DNA of 64,000 nt, taken from the NCBI GenBank assembly GCA_951813855.1, contig OX638380.1:4246518-4310517 (forward strand), in the 5' to 3' direction. This document shows, piece by piece, positions 46,252 to 55,188 of this stretch; the stretch's first letter is position 1; each line of letters opens with the position of its first letter. Origin of the DNA: an uncultured Verrucomicrobiae bacterium (lineage in GTDB: Bacteria; Verrucomicrobiota; Verrucomicrobiia; Limisphaerales; AAA164-E04). The translations under genes were made by a program, and so were the position numbers. The notes beneath the pieces were generated by a model that was not told the origin of the DNA, ran no database searches, and worked only from the letters and a program-made list of their open reading frames with translations.

Positions 46252-47709
46252 ATGCGCGTAGCCGTCGTTCATTATCATTTGCGGCGGGGGGGAGTGACCC
46301 GGGTGATCGAACACGCTCTCGCCGCTTTGGGTTCGAGCTCGGTCAAAATTGCGGTTCTGAGCGGCGATGGCTCGGGGATGGCAATCGAGCATTCCGAGCG
46401 GGTGACGATTGTTCCCGAGCTCGATTACCGCATCGGTCCGAATCGAATCGCACCGACGCTTTTGGCGGAGTCCTTGCGCACCCAAGCGGCACGGGTTCTG
46501 GGAGGGGCGCCAGACGTTTGGCATATCCATAATCACCATCTGGGCAAAAACACCTCCCTGACCGCCGCGGTGGCCACCCTGGCCCGGGAGCGGGAAAGGA
46601 TGCTGTTGCACATCCATGATTTTCCCGAGGACGGGAGAGCGGAGAATTACCGGGCGCTGCGCCAAGATTTAGGCGGCGGAACGAACCAAGGATTGCGGTC
46701 GCAGCTTTATCCGGTCGGCCCACGCATCAGCTATGGCGTGTTGAACCGTCGGGACCGCAAACTGCTTTTGGCTGCCGGCATGCCCGAAGAAAGGATCTGT
46801 TGGTTGCCGAATCCGGTAGTGGCCTTTGCGCCGAACGATTCGGAGCGGCCGGAACCGCCGAAAATCTTCGATTCCCTGACTCTTTATCCGACCCGAGCCA
46901 TCAGGCGAAAGAATTTGGGGGAGGCGATACTTTGGGCCGCGTTGGCGCCTGCGGGACAGGGCTTGGGCTGTTCTTTAGCCCCCGAAAATCCTCTCGAGCG
47001 GCCCGGGTATGATCGTTGGGTCGCCTTTGCCGAACAGTGGTCGTTGCCGGTCCGGTTCGAGTTGGGAGTCGGTTCGAAAATTCCCTTTGCGAGTTGGATC
47101 ACGGCGGCCGACCGGTTGCTTACCACCAGCGTCGCGGAAGGATTCGGATTGGCCTTTCTGGAACCGTGGCTGTTCGAACGTCCGGTAGTCGGCCGCAACC
47201 TTCCAGAGATTACCGGTGATTTCGTCCGGGAAGGAGTCGATCTGTTCCAGATGTACGACCGGTTGGCTCTACCGGTAACCTGGCTGAAACTTTCGGAACT
47301 CGAGGGGGATTTGACGGCGGCGATGCGCCGGGTATACGAGCGATACGGGCTAGTCGCCGGGAAATCTGCGATCGACTTGGCCTGGAACAGCATGATTGTC
47401 GACCGGACGGTCGATTTCGGTCGGCTCGACGAGCGGTATCAGCGACGGATCATCGAAAGATTGATCAAGGACCCGTCGGCCTCGGGAGCGTTGCAACCCG
47501 ACCGGCTCGCCAACGGGTCGATACCGCCGGTCAGCCGCAATCGCGATATCATTGACCGGCGGTTTTCCCTGGAGCGATACGGTCAACGGTTGATGGCCGG
47601 TTACGAAGATCTGATGCGTGAAGATTCCGGTTCTTTGGAATGGATCGATCCTCTCGAGGTTTTGAATCAGTTTTTGGATCCGGTTCGGTTTAGTTTGCTC
47701 CGTAGTTGA
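46252..47709 (+). CDS. glycosyltransferase, GT4-like
   Basis: 485 aa GT-B enzyme. N-terminal VAVVHYHLRRGGVTRVIEHA, DVWHIHNHHLGKN near residue 90 and LLHIHDFPEDGRAENYRA near 122. The donor domain has LYPTRAIRRKNLGEAI near 215 and the signature VAEGFGLAFLEPWLFERPVV near 302. About 100 residues follow the usual end. It lies 31 nt after the GpgS-like gene, same operon. Together with the divergent GT4 it could add sugars to glucosyl-3-phosphoglycerate or act on an unrelated glycoside. Confidence 0.8.
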   Translation: MRVAVVHYHLRRGGVTRVIEHALAALGSSSVKIAVLSGDGSGMAIEHSERVTIVPELDYRIGPNRIAPTLLAESLRTQAARVLGGAPDVWHIHNHHLGKNTSLTAAVATLARERERMLLHIHDFPEDGRAENYRALRQDLGGGTNQGLRSQLYPVGPRISYGVLNRRDRKLLLAAGMPEERICWLPNPVVAFAPNDSERPEPPKIFDSLTLYPTRAIRRKNLGEAILWAALAPAGQGLGCSLAPENPLERPGYDRWVAFAEQWSLPVRFELGVGSKIPFASWITAADRLLTTSVAEGFGLAFLEPWLFERPVVGRNLPEITGDFVREGVDLFQMYDRLALPVTWLKLSELEGDLTAAMRRVYERYGLVAGKSAIDLAWNSMIVDRTVDFGRLDERYQRRIIERLIKDPSASGALQPDRLANGSIPPVSRNRDIIDRRFSLERYGQRLMAGYEDLMREDSGSLEWIDPLEVLNQFLDPVRFSLLRS

Positions 47710-47717
47710 GGGTGCCG

Positions 47718-49460
47718 TTACAGGCGGTCTCGATGCCCGGTCGCTCCGTCGCCGTCATTTGGGGTCCCGGAACCTTCTCCTACCTCACCAAATGGGACAC
47801 AAGCTTCTTTTGACGTATCGGGGTGCAAATCCGGTTGCCGGCGAGCGATTGGCATGCGCCGTCCCATCCCGAATGCCCTGCCGGTCACTTTTAATCCAGG
47901 CGCGGCCTGACGACGTTTGAATTCGTTGGTTTCGATGAGTCGAACCGTTTTACGAACCTCGGCTTCCGGCATGCCGTCGGAGATAATCGTTTCGGGATCC
48001 TTCAGGTCGACGATGTAGGCTTGGAGAATTTGGTCCAGCACGTCGTACGGCGGCAAAAAATCCTGGTCCGTTTGATCGGGCCGCAGTTCGGCAGAAGGCG
48101 GTTTTTCGATGGTGGCAACTGGAATGATTTCCCGATCCCGGTTGATCCAGTGGGCCAGCCGGTAGACCATGGTCTTGGGAACGTCGCTGATCGCCGCCAA
48201 TCCTCCGCACATATCGCCGTAGAGCGTACAGTAACCGACCGCCAGTTCGCTCTTGTTGCCCGTGGTGATCAGGAGCGAGTCGTATTTGTTGGACAGCGCC
48301 ATCAGAAACAGGCCCCGCAATCGCGCCTGAATGTTTTCTTCGGTGACATCTTCCGGAGCGTTCCCGAAAGCCGGAGCCAAAGATTGCGTTACCGATTCGA
48401 AAGCGGTTTCTATCGGAATGACTTCATGGTGGATATTCAAGTTTTCCGCCAATCGGGCGGCGTCTTTCAGGCTGCCGGGAGAAGAATACCGTGACGGCAT
48501 GGCCACCGTTCTGGTGTTTTCGGGGCCCAAGGCTGCCGTGGCCAGCGCCGCCGTGACGGCGGAATCGATGCCTCCGCTCAGTCCGATCAAAGCGGAACGG
48601 AAGCGGCATTTGGCGACATAATCCCGGATGCCCAGCACCAGCGCAGAGTAGATTTTTTCTTCGTCGGAGTAAGCGATGGGCTCGACTGGGGACGTTTGCC
48701 GCAAATCGATCACCCGAAAATCTTCCCGGAACGAATCGGCCTGGCAAAGCAATGCGCCGTTCTTTCCCCAGGCTAGGCTGCCGCCGTCGAAGACGAGTTC
48801 GTCGTTGCCGCCGACCAAATTACAGTACACCAGCGCAGTGGCCTGTTGCTCGATCAGACTCTGAAGCATTTTGGTTCGCAGGCTTCTTTTCCCGAGGTGC
48901 CATGGCGAAGCGGAGATATTGATCAACAGGTCGCAGGAAGAACCCAACAGGGATTGCACTGGATCGTGCGAATAACGTCTGCGGTTCCAAAATCCCGCTT
49001 GATTCCAGGCGTCTTCGCAAATGGTTAATCCGAGGATTTGGTCCCGGAAACGTATCGGAGAGTTTTCGCTCGCCGGTTCGAAATAACGGTCCTCGTCGAA
49101 TACGTCATAGGAAGGCAACAGGGTTTTGAAACGGACAGTGGATTGCCGGCCTTGATGCAGCAGCGCGGCGGCGTTGCGAAGGGGGCGTCCGACGGTTGCT
49201 TGACGGCGAGCGACATAGCCGACGATTAATCCGCATTCTTCGGTTTGCCGGGCGATGCGATCGAGAGCTTTTAGATTCTCGTCGATAAATCCGGATTGCA
49301 GCAGCAAATCCTTGGGTGGATAGCCGGTGAGCGCCAGTTCCGGAGTGATCACGAGATCGGCGCCTTCGGATTGTCCTTTCCGGTATGCCTGAAGAATCTT
49401 GGTCTCGTTGCCGCGGAGGTCGCCTACGGTAACGTTGATTTGGGCGATAGCTATGCGCAT
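47718..49460 (-). CDS. nadE: glutamine-dependent NAD+ synthetase NadE
   Basis: 580 aa from ATG 49460, where MRIAIAQINVTVGDL is the standard start; the open frame continues upstream without homology. N-terminal glutaminase (nitrilase fold) with Glu in TPELALTGYPPKDLL, Lys in FKTLLPSYDVFDE and Cys in GLTICEDAWN. C-terminal synthetase with P-loop GLSGGIDSAVTAAL near residue 285 and TTGNKSELAVGY near 390. It amidates deamido-NAD using glutamine. The last about 30 residues are a polar tail. Converges on the glycosyltransferase with 8 nt between stops. Confidence 0.96.
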   Translation of the reverse strand: MRIAIAQINVTVGDLRGNETKILQAYRKGQSEGADLVITPELALTGYPPKDLLLQSGFIDENLKALDRIARQTEECGLIVGYVARRQATVGRPLRNAAALLHQGRQSTVRFKTLLPSYDVFDEDRYFEPASENSPIRFRDQILGLTICEDAWNQAGFWNRRRYSHDPVQSLLGSSCDLLINISASPWHLGKRSLRTKMLQSLIEQQATALVYCNLVGGNDELVFDGGSLAWGKNGALLCQADSFREDFRVIDLRQTSPVEPIAYSDEEKIYSALVLGIRDYVAKCRFRSALIGLSGGIDSAVTAALATAALGPENTRTVAMPSRYSSPGSLKDAARLAENLNIHHEVIPIETAFESVTQSLAPAFGNAPEDVTEENIQARLRGLFLMALSNKYDSLLITTGNKSELAVGYCTLYGDMCGGLAAISDVPKTMVYRLAHWINRDREIIPVATIEKPPSAELRPDQTDQDFLPPYDVLDQILQAYIVDLKDPETIISDGMPEAEVRKTVRLIETNEFKRRQAAPGLKVTGRAFGMGRRMPIARRQPDLHPDTSKEACVPFGEVGEGSGTPNDGDGATGHRDRL

Positions 49461-49867
49461 GGACTGTCCGTGAAGCGGAGAGCGGATTTTCCCGTTCCGG
49501 GAACAGGCGAGAGATTTGCGGGGCAAATGATCCGCCCGGTCATTTTCGGTGTTCGATCGGTTTCACGGCATGATCCGCTGCGCTTCGGGATTGTGCTCCG
49601 TGCCGCTCAGGTTACCATGGATCCGGCGGGAATTGATAGTTTTGACTGGCAAAGGACCAACACCGGCGGTGATTTCGGTGGCTGCGTTGTTAGGGCGTGG
49701 TAATGATGCCGTCGCCCCGGGCCGTTTGAATTCGGGCGTAGCTTTCCTTTCAGGAGGCCTACTCGGCTAGGTGGAAAATGGTCGAAAGGAGCGGTAAGCT
49801 TGGGCTGGAACTACAGCCGTTATCGCTCGAATACCGCTCTGGGGCCGGTGGTCGATACCGAAGCGGA
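49461..49867. other. intergenic, nothing recognised
   Basis: About 400 bases between nadE and the DUF192 gene, both on the minus strand. Small open frames on the plus strand show no family resemblance. No hairpin terminator clear enough to report. Confidence 0.4.
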
Positions 49868-50419
49868 CTAGCGTCCAAAGAACACTTGGTTCAGCGATCC
49901 ATTTGCGGAAGAAACCACCATGCCTTCCCGAACGCCGTGACGGTCGAACCAGCCTTGACGCACTTCCAGAGCGTAGCGGACCCGATTTTGCGAGGCGACG
50001 ACCGGAGTCTCTTCCAAGGGCGTCATATCGTGAATTTCCAGAATCGTGCCGTCGCTTCCGAGGTAGGCGATGGAGAGGGGGATCCGGGTGTTGCGCATGT
50101 AAAAGGAAGCCTGCCGTTCTCGAGAAAACACGAAAATCATGGCTTCGTTTTCCTCCATTTCGGTGCGATACATCATGCCGGTGGCGATTTCTTGATTCGA
50201 GCGAGCCGTTTCCGTAATCAGTTCTTCGGTCCCCAGCCAAAGCTTGATCGTCGGCAATCGGGGCTGCGCTTGATTGAGATAGGCCCGCGGGGTGGCCGGT
50301 TGCAGCGATTGTTCGGTTTGACGTCCCGGACTGCAAGCCGCCAGCACGAGCAGCAAGGCCAATCCCCAATGGAGCCGGAGGAACTGCGGTCGTTCAACCG
50401 GGGAAAATGACTTTACCAT
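49868..50419 (-). CDS. DUF192 family lipoprotein
   Basis: 183 aa. Lipoprotein signal WGLALLLVLAACSPG (lipobox LAAC, Cys near residue 29), then a DUF192 domain: ITETARSNQEIATGMMYRTE, MIFVFSRERQASFYMRNTRI, and DMTPLEETPVVASQNRVRYA, ending VRQGWFDRHGVREGM. DUF192 proteins are small exported beta-barrel-like proteins of unknown role. Not obviously linked to its neighbours. Confidence 0.9.
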   Translation of the reverse strand: MVKSFSPVERPQFLRLHWGLALLLVLAACSPGRQTEQSLQPATPRAYLNQAQPRLPTIKLWLGTEELITETARSNQEIATGMMYRTEMEENEAMIFVFSRERQASFYMRNTRIPLSIAYLGSDGTILEIHDMTPLEETPVVASQNRVRYALEVRQGWFDRHGVREGMVVSSANGSLNQVFFGR

Positions 50420-50725
50420 GGCGAGGGGAGGGGTAGGTGGATTCGGTCACGGTGTGGTTGCGGGTTCCCCATTCCCGCAACTTCGCTAGGCAAGTTCATT
50501 GAATTGTCGGCGGTATTATCGTTATTCCCTTCAATCGCAGTCGCTTGGCTGTGTTTTATTCGAAAACCCCCGAGATATCTGACGCCTGACGGCCAGGCAA
50601 CCCTAGGATGGCCGTAGCTTCGGTCCGGGTCTGCTGCCGGACGGATCGGGAACGTCTGGATCGAAGAACATTGCTAACTGGAGTTAATCGGTTCCGCGGG
50701 CAAACTGGTATTTTCCTGTTGCGGG
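50420..50725. other. intergenic, nothing recognised
   Basis: About 305 bases between the secretin end and the DUF192 start. Expected to contain the DUF192 promoter and the end of the secretion operon transcript. No clear signals. Confidence 0.4.
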
Positions 50726-53158
50726 TCAGCGGAACCAGCGCGGACGAGGCTTGACGGATTTTCTGCGTTCTTCTTCGAATTCCTGTTCCATTTGACGAAG
50801 GATTTCGACGTCGTCTCGTTCCGTCGCGGCTACGGCCGCCGCTTCTTCCGGAGTCTTGAGTACGGTGGCCCGGAGCAGGATGATCAATTCGTTGCGTTGG
50901 GAATCGTTGGTTTTGGTGCGGAAGAGGGTGCCTAGCAATGGAATGTCTTTCAGGATGGGAACTCCGGAGCGGGATTTGTTTTTGCTTTGCCGGATAAAAC
51001 CCCCGAGCATGATGGTGTCCCCGTCTTTGACCGTGAGCGTGGCGCTGGCTTCTCTCCGGGTAGTGGAAGGTGTGGCGTTGCCGTTGATCACGATGTCCTC
51101 GCCGCGTTCGTTAAACGTCTGAAGTATCTCCATGGTGATGTAGCCCTCCGGCGTGATGAACGGAACGACCGAGATGTTGATTCCGATTTCCAAAAACTGC
51201 ACCTGCTGTTGGGCGAAATTGGAATAACCGCCATACGTGTTGCCGGAGACGAAGGGCACCGACTCGCCCAAATTGAAATAGCCGGGGATGGCATGCGACG
51301 TTTGAATCCGCGGCCGGGAAATCACTTGCACCGAGGTGTCGCGGGAAATCGCCGTGACCGCCGCCTGCAGCGTATCGTTGTAATTGCCCAGGTAATTGAA
51401 ACCCTCGCCGACGATATTGGTCAGCAAGTTTCCCGTAAAACTTGCGTCGCCGCCTACGGAGCCCCCGTAGCGCCATTTGGCGTTGGTATCTTGATTTTGG
51501 CTCAAACTGACTCCCACGTTGAGTTGGTCTCCCAAACCGATTTCCAAAACGATGGCTTCGATGACGACCTGGGCCAGCAAATGGTCCACTTTGCTTACCA
51601 TGTTGGTGATGAGATTCAGTTCCGATTTGGTGGCGAAAATCAACAGGGAGTTCGAGCGGTAATCCGGCACGATTTTGGCTTGGCTGAGGATTTGCACTTC
51701 TTCTTCGTCGGCCGCTTTGGCGATGACTTTTCTGAGGTTGTCCTGGAAAGACGTTCGATTTTGGGCCACCGTGCCGGTAGTCGTCCGGGTAGCTTGGTAG
51801 GGGCGGTATCCGCCCCCGTAGGAGCCGCCGTATTGACTGCCGTAACCGCCGCCGTATTGACTGCCGTAAGATCTGCCGATTTGGCTGCCGTAACCGCCGC
51901 CGTAGGAACCGCCGAAGGAACTGCCGCCGAATCGGCCGCCTTGCATCCCGCCCAAGCCCTGATTCAAGGGAGCGGTGGAGCCGCCCGGAGTCGTCGGAGG
52001 CGTGCCGGCGCTTCCGGAGATCAGCGAAGATAAGGTCTGAAACAGATCGTCGACCTTGCCGTAGCGGATGGGGATGACTTCCAGCGTATGTTCGAGTTCG
52101 GGGGTGACGTCGATGCTTTTGATCACCTCCAGCATTTGCTTCATGGTGGTGGCGTCGCTGTGAACGATCAACGTTTGGCTGGAGTCGATCGGAATCAAGC
52201 CTTCGGGATTGCTGGTCAGCGGCTGGAGAATCTCGACCGCGTCGGTCGGTTTGATTTGCTGCAGACTGACCTTGCGGGTGATGAATTCGCCAGACTCGAA
52301 CAACACGTCGGGATCCGCCTCGCTGATCATGGTCGAGTGTTGGATCGATTGATCCCGGGGAATGGCTTTGACGAATCGTTCGCCCATGGGCACTAAAACG
52401 ATGCCTCCTAACGACAGGCTGGAGATGATGGCTTCGATCGCTTCCCCGCGGTTTAATTCGATGGAGCCGCTGACCAGATTGACGGTGCCGGTGACCTCCG
52501 GCGAATAGAGGACCATCTTGCCGGTCAGTTCGGTGAACATTTCGAAAATCGGTTCTAACGGGGCGTTCAGGAAATTGAACGTGTAAGGCACGGCGTCCTC
52601 CGGATGCAGCCCCGTCGTGTCGGGAACGATTCTCAACCCCGATCCCGATACCGGTTCGGTCGCCGGGTCCGGTTCTTCTTCGACTCTGGGGTCGGACAAG
52701 ATTTCGTCCAGGGGCAGAAAGCCTTGATCGGCGATTTTCCCATTCGTCCGGGTTTGGCCGGCGACGTTTTCGATGGGGGCATTACCTTTTTCGCCCGTAG
52801 TTTGCGGAGTGGCCGAAACGGCGACGCTGGACAGCGTAGTCTCGGGTTCGGCGGCGGACGGGCTGGTGGCGGGAGCCGGCGGAACGGGCGCGTTCTTCCG
52901 TTGCAGATAGTCCGGCATGGGGGTGCCGGCGGGACCGGACGCCGGCCGGGGCGCAAGGGTAGAGGCGTTGGGCCGCGGTGGCGTCGTCTCGCTCGTCCGT
53001 CCGTCCGGTTCGGCTTCGGTCTTGCCGGCCGGTTCCGACGGCACGCTGGGAGGAACGGCCGGAACTGAACCGGAATCCTGCAGCGAACCGGCCGCGATGA
53101 CGGCGATCGTCGCCAGAACCAACCAGATTCCGAATTGAATAGTGTTGGAGGTTTTCAT
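50726..53158 (-). CDS. gspD: type II secretion / type IV pilus secretin (GspD-like)
   Basis: 810 aa outer-membrane secretin. N-terminal membrane signal (FGIWLVLATIAVIAAG, residues 8-24), a long Pro/Ala/Glu/Thr-rich linker to about 190, an N0 domain (FEMFTELTGKMVLYSPEV), N1 (VSLQQIKPTDAVEILQPLT), then an N-domain interrupted by a Gly/Tyr/Ser/Gln-rich repeat at residues about 395-455 (units like GGSYGGGYGSQ). The secretin barrel follows, with VVIEAIVLEIGLGDQLNVG, an RREASATLTVKDGDTIMLGG segment and the hallmark GVPILKDIPLLGTLFR. Last gene of the four-gene operon. The start lies 37 nt after the GspM-like stop. Confidence 0.93.
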   Translation of the reverse strand: MKTSNTIQFGIWLVLATIAVIAAGSLQDSGSVPAVPPSVPSEPAGKTEAEPDGRTSETTPPRPNASTLAPRPASGPAGTPMPDYLQRKNAPVPPAPATSPSAAEPETTLSSVAVSATPQTTGEKGNAPIENVAGQTRTNGKIADQGFLPLDEILSDPRVEEEPDPATEPVSGSGLRIVPDTTGLHPEDAVPYTFNFLNAPLEPIFEMFTELTGKMVLYSPEVTGTVNLVSGSIELNRGEAIEAIISSLSLGGIVLVPMGERFVKAIPRDQSIQHSTMISEADPDVLFESGEFITRKVSLQQIKPTDAVEILQPLTSNPEGLIPIDSSQTLIVHSDATTMKQMLEVIKSIDVTPELEHTLEVIPIRYGKVDDLFQTLSSLISGSAGTPPTTPGGSTAPLNQGLGGMQGGRFGGSSFGGSYGGGYGSQIGRSYGSQYGGGYGSQYGGSYGGGYRPYQATRTTTGTVAQNRTSFQDNLRKVIAKAADEEEVQILSQAKIVPDYRSNSLLIFATKSELNLITNMVSKVDHLLAQVVIEAIVLEIGLGDQLNVGVSLSQNQDTNAKWRYGGSVGGDASFTGNLLTNIVGEGFNYLGNYNDTLQAAVTAISRDTSVQVISRPRIQTSHAIPGYFNLGESVPFVSGNTYGGYSNFAQQQVQFLEIGINISVVPFITPEGYITMEILQTFNERGEDIVINGNATPSTTRREASATLTVKDGDTIMLGGFIRQSKNKSRSGVPILKDIPLLGTLFRTKTNDSQRNELIILLRATVLKTPEEAAAVAATERDDVEILRQMEQEFEEERRKSVKPRPRWFR

Positions 53159-53195
53159 CCAGGTGGCGAACGGCGCCCTTCAGCGGGCGAGTCCT

Positions 53196-53783
53196 TTAAC
53201 GTTGAACATCCGTATTCTCCGATGGTTGCAGTTGAAAAAACCCGACCAAAGTCATGGAGCAGTCCAGTTGGTCGCTTTGCCCTCTGGCGGGCTTGAGGGT
53301 GAGGTCGCGACAGCAAACGGCCGAATCTTCGCGGCTGATGATTTCGAGAAAGGCGACCAACTCTTGGATGCCGGTCTGGATTCCGTTCATGGAATAGGCC
53401 TTTTGCTCGAAAAAACGTTGCTTTTGGTCCGTTTCGTCGCTGGTTCTCTGGGGCACGATGGTTTCGTGTTTGAAGTTGCTGCGTTTCGCCTTGTCCCGGA
53501 TGTCGTCCAGCAACTGGCTGCTGCGGGCGTCCGGAATGACGTTGGCTCCCGTCGATTCCAATTCGGTCAACTGCCGGCTCAAGGCGTCCTTCGTCTTCAG
53601 TTTAGTCTGGAAAATGGCGAGTTGTCGTTCCTTGGCTTGATTCCGGCTGCGAATCTCGCCCCACTCGGCGAAATACGGATGAACGGCGGTGACGTGGATG
53701 ATGAGCAGAATCACCAAGCCGACGATGACGGTAAAACGCCGTTCGTAAACGGTCAGGTTGTAGTGGTCAAAGAGCTTCTTCAT
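53196..53783 (-). CDS. PilO/GspM-like inner-membrane assembly protein
   Basis: 195 aa. Short cytoplasmic N-terminus, one membrane segment (TVIVGLVILLIIHVTAVHPYF, 18-38), a coiled coil (about 40-75) and a ferredoxin-like periplasmic domain (LVAFLEIISREDSAVCCRDL). Topology and place between a PilM/PilN-like protein and the secretin fit PilO or GspM, which bridge the cytoplasmic ATPase platform to the secretin. Overlaps the upstream gene by 4 nt (ATGA). Confidence 0.75.
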   Translation of the reverse strand: MKKLFDHYNLTVYERRFTVIVGLVILLIIHVTAVHPYFAEWGEIRSRNQAKERQLAIFQTKLKTKDALSRQLTELESTGANVIPDARSSQLLDDIRDKAKRSNFKHETIVPQRTSDETDQKQRFFEQKAYSMNGIQTGIQELVAFLEIISREDSAVCCRDLTLKPARGQSDQLDCSMTLVGFFQLQPSENTDVQR

Positions 53784-55162
53784 TGCCGGGAAGATCGATT
53801 TAACTCACAGGTAAGATTCCAAACGAGCCGCTTGGCTTCGGCTAATAGCGGATTGGCTTCGCTGATCGCCCGGAACAACGCTTTATCTTTGAATTGGGCT
53901 GCCAGGAGCGCGCTGCGAAAATCGACCAGCGCCTGAGAGCCGTCTTCGCCGGCATCGCCGCGGAGCGTCAGGGTTTGGCCGTAGGTGAAATTGAAATTTT
54001 GCAGCGTGAACCCGGTGGGGAGCGAGGCGGCGACGACGGTCAGGCATTCCAGGGCGTATTCCCGCAGGTCCTGTTGTTCGCGCATCACGCCGATCTGTTG
54101 TTCCATCTTGATGACGTTGGTGTATTGCGGCGCGATGGTCCGCACTTGGGCGCTGAGGTTTGATTCTTGATGGCCGATCCATTCCAGCAGGACGAAAAAA
54201 ACGAGAACGATCAACACATACGCCATGATCATCCCAGCGACTCCCTTCATCCAGATGCCGTCGATAAAGTGCTGGCGATAGCGGATACGGTGGCCTTCCG
54301 GTTGCAGATTGGCCTGGGCCAGGCCCTGAGCCGCCCGCTGGGCACTGAGTTGCGCCGCTTCCTTGGGCTTGGGCGGATCCTGTGATTCCAGCGGGTGCGG
54401 GGACCAGGATTTCAAGGCTTGCCGCCAAGGGGCGGCGTGTTCTTCCGGGCAACAGAGCGTGACCGGAGGCAGCGATTGCTGCCACCCTTCCAGTTCGCCG
54501 GTCCAGGCGGTACGCCGGAGTTGGTCGATCAGGCCGGTCCGCCCTCGATCGTTGTCCGGGTATTCGGAAATCGCGACATGTCGGATCGTCCGGTCGAGGA
54601 CCCACGCCGCGAGCACGACCGCGGTCTCTTGCTCAAGAGCCAGGCGAATCCAGATGCGGTCCCGTTCGCGATCGAGCGTCGTTAATTCGTGACACCAGGG
54701 CACCTCCAGCCTATCGGCTTGGAACCCGGTTCGTTCCAGCAGCTCCAGCTGCGATTCGACGTGCCTGATTTCGGCGGCGATCACCAAGGCGGTGACCTGG
54801 CCTTCGACTGAGGAGGGAATGGTTTCGTAACTCCAGACGATTTGAGCTACCGGCAGCGGCGCGAGCTTTTCCAACTGGAATTTCAACATGTCGCGGAACT
54901 CTTCCGGCTCGCACTCGGGCAACTGAACGACTCGCAGAAACACCTGGGAATAGGGCATCCAACCGATATCCAACCGGTTGCGAATCAAATGCTTCCATTT
55001 TTTAATGACGGTGGTTTCCGGCAGGGGATTGTCTTGGCCGCCGGTGATTTCCTGGCGCAGGACGAACTTGTCGCCCGACAGATGGGTCTGCCACAGCCGC
55101 ACCGAGGATTCATCGGCTAGGGCGACATTGCATCCATGCCATTTCCAACTGCTCTTGCTCAT
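53780..55162 (-). CDS. PilM-PilN-like (GspL-like) assembly platform protein
   Basis: 460 aa from ATG 55162; the open frame extends upstream into non-homologous sequence. Residues 1 to about 290 follow a PilM/GspL actin-like cytoplasmic domain (LRVVQLPECEPEEFRDMLKF near 82). A membrane segment MIMAYVLIVLVFFVLLEWIG lies near 325, and a PilN-like periplasmic domain follows (FTLQNFNFTYGQTLTLRGDA near 395). Thus PilM and PilN parts are in one chain, as in GspL. It recruits the GspE ATPase encoded just upstream (26 nt gap). Confidence 0.78.
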   Translation of the reverse strand: MSKSSWKWHGCNVALADESSVRLWQTHLSGDKFVLRQEITGGQDNPLPETTVIKKWKHLIRNRLDIGWMPYSQVFLRVVQLPECEPEEFRDMLKFQLEKLAPLPVAQIVWSYETIPSSVEGQVTALVIAAEIRHVESQLELLERTGFQADRLEVPWCHELTTLDRERDRIWIRLALEQETAVVLAAWVLDRTIRHVAISEYPDNDRGRTGLIDQLRRTAWTGELEGWQQSLPPVTLCCPEEHAAPWRQALKSWSPHPLESQDPPKPKEAAQLSAQRAAQGLAQANLQPEGHRIRYRQHFIDGIWMKGVAGMIMAYVLIVLVFFVLLEWIGHQESNLSAQVRTIAPQYTNVIKMEQQIGVMREQQDLREYALECLTVVAASLPTGFTLQNFNFTYGQTLTLRGDAGEDGSQALVDFRSALLAAQFKDKALFRAISEANPLLAEAKRLVWNLTCELNRSSRQ

Positions 55163-55188
55163 GGGCTGCGGAGGAGGAAAGTCATGAA

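Noticed and set aside
51800..51960. Tandem repeat resembling a CRISPR or minisatellite
   Set aside because: Units are short, in frame, and encode the Gly/Tyr/Ser repeat of the secretin. No spacer structure and no cas genes in the window.
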